DNA of 64,000 nucleotides from Sambucus nigra (taxonomy: Eukaryota > Streptophyta > Magnoliopsida > Dipsacales > Adoxaceae): contig OX422208.1 in the NCBI GenBank assembly GCA_949130495.1, positions 642,466,023 through 642,530,022 on the forward strand, given 5' to 3'. Under the pieces are notes generated by a model. That model was not told the DNA's origin and ran no database searches. It saw nothing but the letters and a program-made list of their open reading frames with translations. Positions 34,991-47,400 of the stretch are shown piece by piece. Within the stretch, counting starts at the first letter, position 1. The number at the start of each line of letters is the position of its first letter. The position numbers and the translations under genes were made by a program.

Positions 34991-35660
34991 TTCTTACAAC
35001 AATGTCCCGACACAAATCTTTTGTTACATCAACTAGAGTTGCCTTTGGGTGAGGGAGATCTCGAGAATCTTACATTCAATCTATCCCAACGGTGGATAAT
35101 GAAGTACTGGGCTTATTTTCTTAAACATGAGTTCAAATGGCATCCTATAGCCCACTTACAAAGCAACTCATTTATTTAATTGGAGGTAATGGTCCAGCCT
35201 TGGCAAGTAGCTTTTCAAATTTGGTTTGTTACTCTTGTACGGTCCCGGTTTGGTGCAATTTAGTAAGTTCATCGAAGAAATAAAAAAAACTAATTAGCAT
35301 TGTATCGAGAATCAATACCTTCATTAAAGTCCTCCCAAGAAACATCAACCATTTCTTACTTAAGAAACAGTTTGACATCTCCCTCAAGATGGAAGGGCAC
35401 CCAAAAGACGCGATCTGAATTCGGCACACCATGGAGATGGAAGAAATGTTCCACTCTGCACAATCAACTCGTGGGTGTAATTTGCCATTATAGTGAGGAT
35501 AATATGTCTTCACAATATTTGACATGGATGAGTGACTAGAATGGGTGTGATGATAACCACCATCTTCATATCGACGGACCCCATTCACCTGACTCATGTA
35601 AGTATATTTTTCAGCATCGACATGGCTTGATTGTCTCACTACATGTTCCACACGAGTGTC
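34991..35660 (-). pseudogene. Gypsy gag fragment
   Basis: The longest piece (35651-35229) includes VKTYYPHYNGKLHPRVDCAEW, which fits the FPRFDGSNPxxWI-type start of the capsid region, and RIQIASFGCPSIL, which fits the family's VQIASFHLEG. A degraded zinc-knuckle-like block KRFVSGHCCKKLF lies near 35000. It is truncated and frameshifted. Confidence 0.65.
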
Positions 35661-35752
35661 AAGATTTTATAATATAAATGTTATCCATTGCATTGTGTCA
35701 TGTGGGCCTCCATATATTTTTTCAGTTGATCCACAATTTGGTCCATAGCTAG

Positions 35753-35764
35753 ACTCTAATACCA
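35753..35764 (-). other. Primer binding site, tRNA-iMet type
   Basis: Minus strand TGGTATTAGAGT differs from the iMet consensus TGGTATCAGAGC at two bases, both C-to-T changes. It lies three bases from the LTR edge at 35768. Confidence 0.7.
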
Positions 35765-35767
35765 CTT

Positions 35768-36305
35768 TGGTATGTACAAAGGATTTTTTTATTTGTTCCT
35801 ACTGGAACCTATATTGAATTTGAAGTGAAAATAAGAATAGGTATTTGGAAGATCCATGACCTTATTCAACTCAAGTTAACAGTACGATAAGTCATGAATC
35901 ATTAATAATTTATACCTCATGTATATAGGAGTTTTATTACAACTGACTTCTCATAAAAACATGATTGTACCAAAGAAAGAGGACATGCGGTTGGAACCCT
36001 TATTGGAATATGAGTACAGATACTCCAATTAAAAGACTACTTCTCCCATACTAATTATCCCACTCCAAACTACCACTAAAGACTTAATCAACACATAAAA
36101 CTAAAGACTAATTAATCAAACATGTAATAAAGAAACATAAGTTATGAGTTAAAAATGCTCTTAGTTTGCAAAAGATGAAAAGGGTAGTTTGTTATTAGCC
36201 CTTCGCAATGAATTGAAGTTTTATAAGGCTTGTTGTATAACTTGTTAAGAATTGAAATATATTGGCGGGGCAATGCTTCTCTGCCATGATTGGCCTAGCA
36301 CATGT
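35768..36305 (-). repeat. 5' LTR of the Reina-like relic (split by copia)
   Basis: On the minus strand the LTR ends ...GTACATACCA at 35768 next to the primer site. It extends right to the copia insertion at 36305 and resumes at 42691, ending about 42706 with TGTGTTCGATAG on the minus strand. The outer boundary is uncertain because there is no second LTR to compare. Confidence 0.55.
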
Positions 36306-37296
36306 TGTCGGATAAATTTCAATATAATATAATATTTTAATTATATTAATTGATGTTTTATTTTAAACATTAGTTGTTAATATTTTATTATGTTAATTGG
36401 TGTTTTATTTTAAACATAGTTTGGGTTTTATTTTAGAAGGATGAAACATGAGCAAATGGGTGAGAAAGATATGGGAGTGCTCAAAAACCCATATTGTCCC
36501 ACATTGGAAGAGTACCTCAAAAAGTGGTGGTTTATCAACTAAAGGACAACTAAATTTCTAGTTGACAAGTCAAATAAGGGGCAATCATCCCACATATCGT
36601 GGTGGTGCTTAAGCACCACCAATCGTGACTCGTGACACACGTCAGCGTGATACGCGGCGTGAGAAAGTACGATTAGGGGACTTAGGGCGCATTGTGCGCT
36701 TTGACGCGCACTTGGAATGACCCAAAAGTTTTGACGAGGTAAATACTGATCAACGGTTGTGATTAAACGATTTGATCAAAGGGTTTAAAATCCAAAATGA
36801 CTTGATCTGAACTGTTAGATGAACTCATAGCATTTCGTGTAGGGGATGTCGATTCGCTTACGATGGGACGCCTAATTAGAACCGTTAGATCGAAGTTATT
36901 CCAAACAGGCACGATCCAACGGTTCCTGAGTCGCTACATGAAGAGCTATGACTGTTGAAGAATAGTCACAGAAATGGCTATAAAAATAGTTCCAGACCTC
37001 TATTTTGTACACCAAAAATTGCTAATTTCTCCTCTCTTCATCCTTTACCTTTTGGCATTATCATATTAACAATTCAAAGGTTCCTCAGCTTGATCAAATA
37101 GTACATACTTTGAATCAAACAAACTGTTTATACACTACATTGTATCCTAAAGGCATATTCTATAAAACCCATTGTGTACTCGTGGTTCTGTCTCAATCGG
37201 ATTGGGAGAAATTTTGCCTAAAAGACAGCGTTCCCAGAACGTGCCTTGCAGAAATTAATTTAAATATTTCATTCTTTCCATAGTAAAACTCCAACA
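36306..37296 (+). repeat. 5' LTR of the copia element
   Basis: Begins TGTCGGATAAATTTC; the right copy has TGTTGG, so position 4 has changed. It ends CTCCAACA. A perfect 20-bp palindrome, GGTGGTGCTTAAGCACCACC, lies at 36601-36620. A TATAAAAATAG promoter-like box lies near 36979. Confidence 0.9.
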
Positions 37297-37328
37297 GTTT
37301 TAGGAAAAATTCTTATTACTCCACCCAA

Positions 37329-38230
37329 ATGGAAGGAACAGTGGCACAATCTATCCAAGTGATGAGTCAAGACTTATTTCGACTCGACCATTTTTATGGA
37401 AGAAATGTCACCCGTTAGCAAGAGAAAATTATGTTCTTCCTCGCATCACTAAAATTAGCATACATTCTAGACGACAACCTTGAGAAAATTCCCGAGCCCA
37501 CACCCAAACACACCGAAGAAATAAAGCAAAAACGTGTGAAGAGGAAAGAAGACGACTTTATGTATCGAGGACACAGCCTCAATGTTTTGTCTCAAACTTT
37601 TTATAGCGCTCATCGAATGATTCCGATGGAAAAGGAATTATGGAAGGATTTGGAGACAAAGTATCAAAACGAGGAAGCAAGCAACCGTAAGTTTTTTTTT
37701 CAAACTATATGAATTTTAGAATGAGTAATGATAAATTTGTCGTTGCACAAGCACATGAACTCCAACAGATTGTTGGTGACCTTAAAGTCATTGGAATTAA
37801 TCTTCAAGATGAATTTCAAGTAGGGGTGATTGTTTCAAAACTTTCATCCTTTTAGAATGGCTTGAAGAAGAAAATTAATCACAGTGAAAAGACTTATACT
37901 GTAGAATCCCTTCTTCGTCACCTTCGTATTGAAGATGATACTCATATTTGAGAAAAGAAGGATGCACAAGGTGAGGGTCATTCAAAAGCCAATATGGTTA
38001 AGGTTAAAAAATCCAAGATTACCAAAGACTCAAAATTTAAAGCAAAGAATGACTCAAAATTCAAGAACTAAGCTGCAAATAAGAAAAAGAAGGGAAAATG
38101 TTTCTTCTGTGACAAATCAGGCCATTATTCTTGGGAATGTCGTCTTAAAAAGAAGGCATTTAAGAAAAAATAAGGGACGAAGGAAACCAATAATGTTGAA
38201 GATCTTATTGCTACTGCATGCGAAGCACAT
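37329..38230 (+). pseudogene. Copia gag (one frameshift, stops)
   Basis: ATG at 37329 opens MEGTVAQSIQVMSQDLFRLD, only 32 bases after the LTR. Family blocks include MFFLASLKLAYILDDNLEK, EIKQKRVKRKEDDFMYRGH and ELWKDLETKYQNEE. A run of nine or ten T near 37690 causes a one-base frameshift. After it come DKFVVAQAHELQQIVGDLKV and EFQVGVIVSKLSS. A zinc knuckle CFFCDKSGHYSWEC (CX2CX4HX4C) lies at about 38102-38143. The gag-pol frame is otherwise joined. Confidence 0.85.
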
Positions 38231-41200
38231 TCAATTGATAATGAAAGTGGATGGTGGTTGGATACTGGCGCAACGGTCCACATATGCAAAGATAGCTCTT
38301 CATTCAAAACATATCAAGAAATTGATGGAAAATAAATGAAGGTGGAAAATAATCTTCACACCAATGTAGTTGGTAAAGGCACTGTGGAATTGAAATTAAC
38401 CTCTGGAAAGACTCTTACTCTAATTAATGTACTTCATGTACCTGATATGTGTAAAAATATTGTGCCTGGGGACCTTCTCAATAAGAGAGGTTTCAAACTT
38501 GTGTATGAGTCTGATAAGTTTGTCTTATCTAATAATGGCCAATTTATTGGCAAAGGGTACTCTTGTAACGGCATGATCAAAATTAATATAATCAATGATG
38601 TTAGTTCTGCTTATATGGTGGAGTCTATTTCTTTATGGCATAGTAGATTAGGTCATGTGAATTATAAAAGTATAAAAAATATGACTAATTTCGGTTTAAT
38701 ATCGGATTGTAAATTTGATAACCTTTCTAAATATGAAATTTGTGCTCAATCGAAGAATACTAAAAAGTCGTTTAAATCTGTTGAGAGGACATCCGAAATG
38801 CTTGATCTTATTCATAATGATGTATGTGATATGAAGAGTGATATGACTCGTTGTGGAAATAAATATTTCTTAAATTTCATTGATGATTACTCTAAGTATG
38901 CATATATATATTTACTTAAAAGTACAAATGAAGTTTTTGAGAAATTTCTAATTTTTAAAGCAAAAGTTGAAACTCAAGAAAATCGAAAAATTAAAGTCCT
39001 ACGATCCGATAGGGGTGGTAAATATTACCCGAGTGAGTTTATAAAATTTTGTAATACTCAAGGGAAAATCCATCAAGTTACAGCGCCTTATACGCCACAA
39101 CAAAATGGAACAGCGGAAAGCAAAAATAGTACTTTAGTTGAAATGATAAATGCAATGTTAATCAGTTATGGTTTAGCTTTGTCAATGTGGGGAGAAGCGG
39201 TTTTATCCGCATGATATATTTTAAATAGAGTTCCACTGAAAAATAAGGATATTACACCATACGAACTAAGGTTTAATCGTAAGCCTAATATTAGACGTCT
39301 TCAATTTTGGGGATGTCATGCTTATGTCAGAAAACCTGAACCAAAATGACCTAAACTAGGAAATAGGACTTACAAATGTGTTTTTATTAGATACTCTAAT
39401 AGCAGTACGACTTATAGATTTTTAAATCTTGAAACTCAAGAAATCATTGAGTCAGTAGATGTGAAATTCTTTGAAAATCTAACAAAGTTTAGTACTTTGA
39501 ATCAAGGTTTAGAAAATAATAATCTGACTGTTGACTCATCACCTTCAGAATAAAATTCACAAACAATAACTTCTTCGAAAACGACAAATGACGTTGAGCC
39601 GTGAAGAAGTAAAGGACAAAGAACTGAAAAAACATATGAGCCCGACTTTGTTATCTATTTGGTTGAGAGGGATTTAAATGAAACTAAGAATAAAACAAAA
39701 TGTGTTCTTAATATAGAAGATGAACCGACAACATTTCATAAAGTGGTAACATCTAGGGATGCTGTCTTTTGGAAAGAAGCAATCAATGATGAAATGAACT
39801 TAATTTTGTCAAATCAAACTTGGGTTTTTTCCGATCTTCCCCCGGGAGCTAAACCTATTAGGTGCAAATGAATATTTAAAAGGAAATTAAATCTGGACGG
39901 TTCTATAAATAAATTGAAGGAAAGATTAGTTGCTAAAGTCTATAAGAAAAAATATGGAATTGATTACTTTGATACATATGCTCTTGTTGCTCGAATCACT
40001 TCCATTAGGATATTAATATCTCTTGCTTCTATTCATAATTTAGTTATTCATCAAATGGATGTTAAAACTGCATTTTTAAATCGTGATTTAGACCAAGAGA
40101 TTTAAATGGAACAACCCAAAGGGTTTGTTTTGCCTGGCCAAGAAAGGAAAGTGTGTAAACTGGTTAAATCTCTTTATGGACTTAAACAAGCTCCTATGCA
40201 ATGGCATGAGAAGTTTAATAATATTGTTATATCCCATGGATATAGAGTTAATGTTGCTGACAAATTTATATATAGTAAATTTGAAAATGGTGTTGGTGTT
40301 ATTATTTTCTTATATGTGGATGACATGTTAATATTTAGGTCTAATCTCAAATATGTTGAAGAAACCAAAAGGTTTCTTTCATCAAAATTTGATATGAAAG
40401 ATCTTGGAGAAACAGATGTGATTTTAGGAATCAAAATTGTGAGAAAGGATAATTCTTTAGCGTTATCTCAATATTATTATATAGAAAAAGTTCTTAAAAG
40501 ATATAATCATTTTGAACTTAAGCCAACTGCTACACCAATGGATCCTAGTATCAAATTAATGAAAAATAATGGGCATGCTATGGAACAACTTAAATATGCT
40601 ACTATTATTGGGAGTCTAATGTATGCCATGCATTGCACTAGACCAGACATTGCTTATGCAGTGAGTGTCTTGTGTAGATTTACAACTAATCCATGACAAG
40701 AGAACTGGAATGCGATTTCTAGAGTATTTAGATACCTGGAGAGGACTTTGGATTATGGCTTATATTATGTAGGATATACATCTGTTTTATAAGGATATTG
40801 TGATTCAAGTTGGAATAATCTTGAATCAAAATCCAAGTCAACTACTAGTTGGATTTTTACGTTAGGAGGAACAGCTATCTCTTGAGGATCTAGGAAACAA
40901 ACATGTGTGTCAGATTCAACAATGCAATCTAAATTTATATCCCTAGCAGACGCATTTAAAGAAGTAGAATGGCTTAGAAATGTGTTGTATGATATTACTT
41001 TATGGAAAAAGCCATCTCCTTATATTATGATAAGTTCTGATAACCAAGCCACAATTTATAAAGTTTCGAACAAAACTTACAACGGAAAATCTAGACACAT
41101 TAGTCTAAGGCATTAAATTATAAGAAAATTACACAAAGAAGGAGTAATTACAGTCGACTATATTAAAACGAACAAGAATTTAACAGATCAAAGGAAGGTT

Positions 41201-41250
41201 ACGTCCTATGTGCAGAAATTTTATACAAAAGTTCCATTCCTATGTGCGTA
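38231..41250 (+). pseudogene. Copia pol: protease, integrase, RT, RNase H (near-continuous, stops)
   Basis: Protease: WWLDTGATVHICKD at about 38250-38295, active site intact. Integrase: WHSRLGHVNYKSIKNM zinc region in which YEIC replaces the usual CEXC, so one cysteine is lost; catalytic-region blocks MLDLIHNDVCDM, VLRSDRGGKYYPSEF and YTPQQNGTAESKNSTL remain. RT (39650-40620): VHQMDVKTAFLN-like block, KSLYGLKQAPMQWH and an intact LYVDDMLIF box. RNase H (40690-41250): GYCDSSWNN, SKFISLADAFKEVEW, SSDNQATI and SRHISLRH. The longest open piece is 38336-39214. The minus-strand frame at 40174-40434 is a shadow. Confidence 0.9.
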
Positions 41251-41688
41251 GTGTTGGTTTTCTGCATGTTAGAGGATGAAGGTTACTTCTTAATAAATCA
41301 TATAAGTGTGACTCGTAGAATCACTAAAGTTGATTTACCTATACGAGTGTCGAAAGTGTGGTCGCTTTCTATGGAATCACGACCGATCCTAAAGCGCTCG
41401 TGAAATCAGGATTAGCACAAGACCATAAAAGTGCATGCTAGAAGAACACTTATAAACTCAGAAATCGGTATGTGTGATAGTTCCGTCTCATATCAAAAGG
41501 TCCTTGGTTCAAGATACGTTCACCACAGAACCTTGATGAAGCTTTGAATTGTTTACACTATATGGAAGTTCAAGTCCGAAAGACACTTCTCATTTATGTA
41601 CTAGATTTTAGCGATAGTGCCAAAAGTTATCTATTGTCTTTTTGTTTTGAGTAATCAATCCTTTGTATCCTCTCTTGTGTATATTGAA

Positions 41689-41701
41689 ATTGGTGGGGGA
41701 A
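41689..41701 (+). other. Polypurine tract of the copia element
   Basis: TTGGTGGGGGAA directly precedes the right LTR start TGTTGG. Confidence 0.75.
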
Positions 41702-42690
41702 TGTTGGATAAATTTCAATATAATATAATATTCTAATTATATTAATTGATGTTTTATTTTAAACATTAGTTGTTAATATTTTATTATATTAATTGGTGTT
41801 TTATTTTAAACATAGTTTGGGGTTTATTTTAGAAGGGAGAAACATGAGCAAATGGGTGTGAAAGATATGGGAGTGCTCAAAATCCCATATTGTCCCACAT
41901 TGGAAGAGTACCTCAAAAAGTGGTGGTATATCAACTAAAGGACAACTAAACTTCTAGTTGACAAGTCAAATAAGGGACAATGATCCCACGCATAGCGGTG
42001 GTGCTTAAGCACCACTAATCGAGACCCCTGACACGCATAAGCGCAATACGCGGCATGCGAAAGTGCGATTGGGTGACTTAGGACGCATTGCGCACTTTAA
42101 CGCGCACTTGGCACGACCCTAAAGTTTTGGCGAGGTAACACTGATCAACGGGTTTGATGAAACAATCTGATTAAAAGGTTTAAAATACAAAATGACTTGA
42201 AATGAACTGTTAAATGAAATCGTAGCATTTCGTGTAGGGAATGTCCATTCGCTTACGATGGGATGCCTAATCAGAACCGTGAGATAGAAGCTATTCCAAA
42301 CAGGAACGATTCAATGGTTGCTGAGTCGCTACATGAAGAGCTATGACTGTTAAAGAATAGTCACAGAAATGGCTATAAAAAGAGTTCCAGACCTCTTTTT
42401 GGACACCGAAAATTGTTAATTTCTCCTCTATTCATCCTCTACCTTTTGGTATTATCATAGTACAAATTCAGAGTGTTCTCAGTTTGATCAAATAGTACAT
42501 AATTTGAATTAAATTAACTGTTCATACGCTGTATTGTATCCTGAAGGCAGATTCTATAAAACCCATTGTGTACTCTCGGTTCTGTCTCAACCGGATTGGG
42601 ATAAATTTTGCCTAAAAGACAGCATTCCCAGAACGTGCCTTGCAGAAATTAATTTGAATATTTTTTTCTTTCCATAGTAAAACTCCAACA
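41702..42690 (+). repeat. 3' LTR of the copia element
   Basis: Begins TGTTGGATAAATTTC and ends CTCCAACA. It aligns along its length to 36306-37296 with roughly one difference per 12-15 bases. The palindrome persists as GTGGTGCTTAAGCACCAC at 41998-42015. Confidence 0.9.
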
Positions 42691-42706
42691 CATGCTATCG
42701 AACACA

Positions 42707-43462
42707 AAAGTATATCAATCTTGGAATTATTTAATTTTTCATGCTATTTACTCATCACTTTACATTTATCTTTAAAATTATATACCAATTCTCAATAACC
42801 AATAACAATATGAAAATTTCTTCAAATGATAAAACTAAGACTTAAGATTTGCATTTAAAGGGTCATTTTGTAAGCTTATTTAACATTTTGATATTGTTTC
42901 CAACATGTTTTATAATTTTCCTAAGATAATACTCTTACCATCTATATATCAAACTGAGTAATTATCAAATTGGGGATTATATGTATAAAAAACATTCCCA
43001 ATTTTCAAGTATTAAACTTATACACTTATACATGCTTACTTAAGTTCATTTCGCTATGTAATTTCCCCGTCAACTATGGAATCTCCATACATAGCTTTCA
43101 TTCAAGCCATTGTACTGGTACCTAAATAAAAGCAATAAATATAAATGCACTAGAATTTTGGAAGATAATATTTTATAGTTAGGTTGCACACAAAAGAAAC
43201 ACAAAGCATGCGAAATAGAGGACACATAAATGTGAATGTTCTTTTAGGTCCAAGTAAAAAGAATGACATAAAATGTTTCTGTATGGGGTAATTAATATAT
43301 ATCAAGTAAACATCGAGGATTATAATCAAGGATTGAGGAGTTAATTCCACATATCTGATAGTAAATAAGTAGTTTTGTAATAATCAATCTTTTGGGTCAC
43401 CTTTGAAAGATATAAAGTTTGGATAATGTAATTTAAATCATACAAAATACTTTGTATGAGGT
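42707..43462. other. Anonymous AT-rich spacer
   Basis: I see no gene or known repeat here. The 66-codon minus-strand frame at 43150-43350 resembles no family. Confidence 0.5.
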
Positions 43463-43978
43463 TGTTGATGTCAAAACATGGGCTTGATCCAATTTTATAG
43501 TGAAATATAAATTATTGAATTGTAATGAAATAATTAAAAGAGAGACACATAGTTTTAAAGTGGTTTGGCAATATAAGAAAGCCTACATCCACTGTTATGG
43601 TATTCATTTCAGAAATTACAGAAAACCAAGTATACTTGTTAATAAGAATATCCTAGAATTCGTTCTATCTTGCCTTTGATGAAAAGAATACAATGTATTT
43701 ATAATGACCTGGAGATCAAGGGTTGGAATACCTTTATACATTTAAGCATTTACACCCGTACATAATGAATGTGAAGATTGGTTATATGAACCATGTGATA
43801 AGACCTTTGATTGTACATCCAGTGTGGTGGCTTTTCATTTAAATTGATGGTCTACAATCTCCATGTTGGTCGGCACGCTTGTCGAACAACTATCTACTGA
43901 CTATGATTTATGCCATGTAGGGAGACACTTGTCCACTTCTGATTGGTCCATGTAGGTGGATAATTTTTGGTATAAACA
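43463..43978 (-). repeat. 3' LTR of the Tat element
   Basis: Plus-strand ends are TGTTGATGTC...GTATAAACA. On the minus strand a TATTGGGGGCTTC polypurine-type tract lies just before it (43979-43991). It aligns with 54195-54711 throughout. Confidence 0.87.
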
Positions 43979-44239
43979 GAAGCCCCCAATACTTCATTCT
44001 TGATGCTTTTGTTGAAAGGATGGAGTATATTTTCTTTAATGTTGATTGGCGCATGCCGAGATGTGGGCTTGTAAAAATTTTCCATGTTTTGATTTTGCAA
44101 TAAAAATTTTGTAACTAATTTTAAAATTAGCGAACCGCCAAAGGGTATATTGGTATTTTGTGTTATCAGAATTGCAAAGCTGTAAGAATGTCATTCGTCA
44201 AAGCAGCTAATCATTTTAGGCATGATTTCCTAGGTAGGC

Positions 44240-44248
44240 TATAAAAGG
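44240..44248 (+). promoter_or_regulatory. TATA box of the antisense gene
   Basis: TATAAAAGG lies 262 bases inside the element on the plus strand. A pyrimidine-rich leader (44280-44420, many TTCTCT/CTTTCTT) follows, with ATG at 44429. Position and context look like a plant polymerase II promoter independent of the LTR. Confidence 0.5.
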
Positions 44249-44428
44249 TGAGATTTTGTCGAATTTCCTTTACCAAACCTTTCCAAGCATTCATACTCTA
44301 CTTATTCTCTAAGTTCTCTATTTTTGGGCTTTTTCTTTGCATTCTTCCTTCGCTTCAGCCTCAATTTTCTCTATAAGCTTTCTTTTCCCCCTTTCATTTC
44401 ACTTTTTTGTCTTTCTTTTACTATAGCC

Positions 44429-47400
44429 ATGGTTTATATTGTATAATGGGATTCCTTAGAGGAATTTAGGCAGGAAAGGAATATTCTTGATTTGGTTGGA
44501 TTAGAAATGACCATACCCCCTCTTGAGGTGTTGTCATTACCTAAGGATTAATGGATTCCTTCTCTGTTTCTTACATCAAGTGGCTTCACATTCCCCCCCC
44601 CCCCCCAATAGGTTTTATTTAGAATGTTTCTAATATTTTGAAGTTGTACCTTCTAGGGTAGCCCCCAATACTTGGAGAGTGGTCAATCGAATTCATAAGC
44701 TGAATCAGATACATGGAACCCATATTGGTATCCCGGAACTGATGTTTTATTACGAATGGGTTACGAGTGACAGTAAAGACTAGGTTTGTCAATAGGGACT
44801 TAGTTGTCAATTTGCTGACTCAAATAAATATTATTTTGATTATGGAGTCATTGCAAAAAATTGGCGACACGCTCCATTACAGACAGGAGAAGTGTATGAT
44901 GGGCCCAGATGCCCCCAAGTGGGTCATGGCATAGGTTATTGGTTTAGTTGTTGTACGCCTCTATTTTGTTTACCAATTGTTTGATAATATGATAATCTAT
45001 AATTTCTGGTTTTATTTCTGTTTTCGCAACGTTGAGAGGAAGAAGAAGTGTTTGAAAGATGAGGACATCAATATTCGTGAATTTAAATTTCTTTGGAGAA
45101 TCCATCAAATAATTGGTGAGGAACACCCCAGAGCTGCCTTTTATTTTCTGCTGTGCAGGATCATTTGTTGCTCGTTCCACTATTTCTACCATTGCTAACC
45201 CTATCAATCTTGAGGGAGAACCAATCCCTATTTCCTCTGCTGAAGAATTTACTGGTATAAAAAAGGATTTGGGGATTTCTTCATCTTTTGAGTCTTTGGA
45301 CGTTTCATCCATGCCCTCTTCTCCACTTGATATCATGGGAAAGAGAAATATCCATCACTTGATTATTGATCCTTGTCCACCTGCCAAGAAAGTTATTGGG
45401 CTTGCTTAGAATCTAGAAAAGTATCCAAGGCTTCTGAGAAGGAAAAGATTCCTCAAGTCATCATTCATGAGGAAGTAAATATTGCTCCTCCTTAATTTAG
45501 GAGGTTTAAGAAAGGTTTGCCCGATAAGGAAGTTGAGCTCTACTGTTGACCAGGGGTTGGTCGAGAAGATTCAGGAAGACTTGACTATTGCTGAGTCATC
45601 CTCCATCACTATCCATCCTGGTGTTTCTAGGAACTTAATCAAGACTGGTAATCGCTCTGTTGATAGAGCAACTCTTTCCCCTTTGCCAAGATTGAAATTG
45701 GCTTAAAATGCTTGCCAAATTTTGGCAATGGTAATCCTTTCTCATTTATTAATTGCCTTTTTGTGTGTTTTTTATTTTGATGTTCATTCTAATATGATAT
45801 TGTTCTTTGTGCAATTTTTAGCAAACTTTTATCAAATTCTTGAGATGGACGAGTAGATTCATTCTTATGGTGGAGAAGTTGAAAAGGACCCTGAGGGTCT
45901 GAGGAAATCTATTGAGGCGTCTAGGCAATTATTAGAATCCAAGTAGAAAGCTTGGGATGAAGAGATGCAGAAGGCTATTAATAGAGCCACTTTAGCTGAG
46001 GAAAAATAGGTCACTGTCAAGACCAATTTGATAGTTGCTGAAGGAAAGTTGGCCACTACTAAGGCAAATTTATCATCTGTATAAAATAAGGCTAAGGCGA
46101 TCGAGGAAAAATTACCTGCAAGTGAGGGTCTTCTAAAGTCTATCGAGGAGAAAACTGATAGTCTATTTTTCGAGTTGTAGCATAGAAGGCCAAAAATAAG
46201 AAGCTTAAGGAGGAATCCTTAAATAAGGGCTGGGACAAAGAATTTCAAGTCGCCTTTACTCAAATTGAGTTTTTGAGAAAAAATTCTTTCAAGGATGGCT
46301 GGTCGGAGGCCCTTAAGGAGGTTAGCACCCCAACAGAATCCGAATTATTTCTGAGGTAGGCTCTTCTCCCAACTTGGAGGAAGAGTTTGATGATGATGTG
46401 GGATTTGGAGATCTTCTCTTCAACCTGTTGGGTCTGCTTTAAAGACTATTGATGAAAATGCCCCTCCTGCCAACCAGCCTTCTAGAAGCAATATCCAGGA
46501 TAAGGTTAAGGTTGAACTCCTTTGTTCGTTTTCTTTTTTTGTTCATCTGTTTTGTAATAGGAGCAATAGTTTTAACAACTTGTAACGCCTTTTTTCATTA
46601 ATCTCTCCTGCTAAATGTGTTGCGATTATCATATTATCTTCTTGTCTTTCTTGGTTAGATGAATTCTCATACTTGTGTCATGATTGTTTATTAATCATAC
46701 TTGTTATCTTACATTTGTATTTTTTAGCTTGATGCTAAGCGGTGTAGAAGTCTTTTGGAAGTTGGTGATGTTCCTTTGACAGAAGAAAATTTGGTCGACT
46801 TGATTAGACCTGAAGCATCTACACAAGTGAAAGAGTCATACGTTCATCTCCACTGTGTAATGGACAGGGCTATAGTAAATAATGCAGTTTACTAAGAGAT
46901 GATTAAATATCTGTAGGAAGATGACAAATATTCTCTAGTTTCTCTTCACTTTGACTATGCATCTAAATATAAAGCTCTAAGTGAAGGCTGTGGCTTTAAG
47001 AAGAAGTTAAAAAAATATACTTCCATGTATAGGAGAAAAGAATTTCTGCTAAATCGAGAAATATATGAAGCCAAGGACATTGCTAAATTTCTTGAGGAGT
47101 AAAATAACAAACTCATAAATGAGGTAGATACTTTGAAATAGTCTTATGTCAATGGTGCCGATGAAGGGCATCTATCTTTGAGACTGAGAATGACAGACTT
47201 GTGGAGGAACTTGAAGCCCTACATAAATCAAAGCCTGGACAAACTTCCAGACAGTAAAGGATGAGCCGACCAACTGTTGATGAGGTCAGGACTAAGACAA
47301 CATTAGCTGACAAAGATGCCTAGTTGAAAGCTAAGAGTCAAGCTATTGTTGATTTGTCTACAAAATTGGAAGTTAAGGATAATGTCATTGCCGACCAATC

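Larger units (their letters stand above)
36306..42690 (+). mobile_element. Ty1/copia retrotransposon, full length, nested
   Basis: It has two direct LTRs (991 and 989 bp, visibly over 90% identical), a TTGGTGGGGGAA polypurine tract before the right LTR, and gag-pol in copia order (protease, integrase, RT, RNase H). Flanking 5-mers are CATGT (36301-36305) and CATGC (42691-42695), a target duplication with one mismatch. It sits inside the LTR of the Reina-like relic, so it is younger than that element. Coding is close to continuous but carries a frameshift in gag and about a dozen stops, so it is no longer autonomous. Confidence 0.9.
30880..42706 (-). mobile_element. Reina-like Ty3/gypsy relic, host of nested insertions
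   Basis: Minus-strand order is LTR fragment, tRNA-iMet-like primer site, gag, protease, RT, RNase H, integrase. The 3' end (rest of integrase and 3' LTR) is lost near 30880. RT is split by a CACTA-like insert (about 32.70-33.96 kb) and the 5' LTR is split by a copia element (36306-42690). All coding is broken. The lineage call rests on motif similarity (for example KITIKDKFPINVIDDFLDEL) and is uncertain. Confidence 0.72.
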
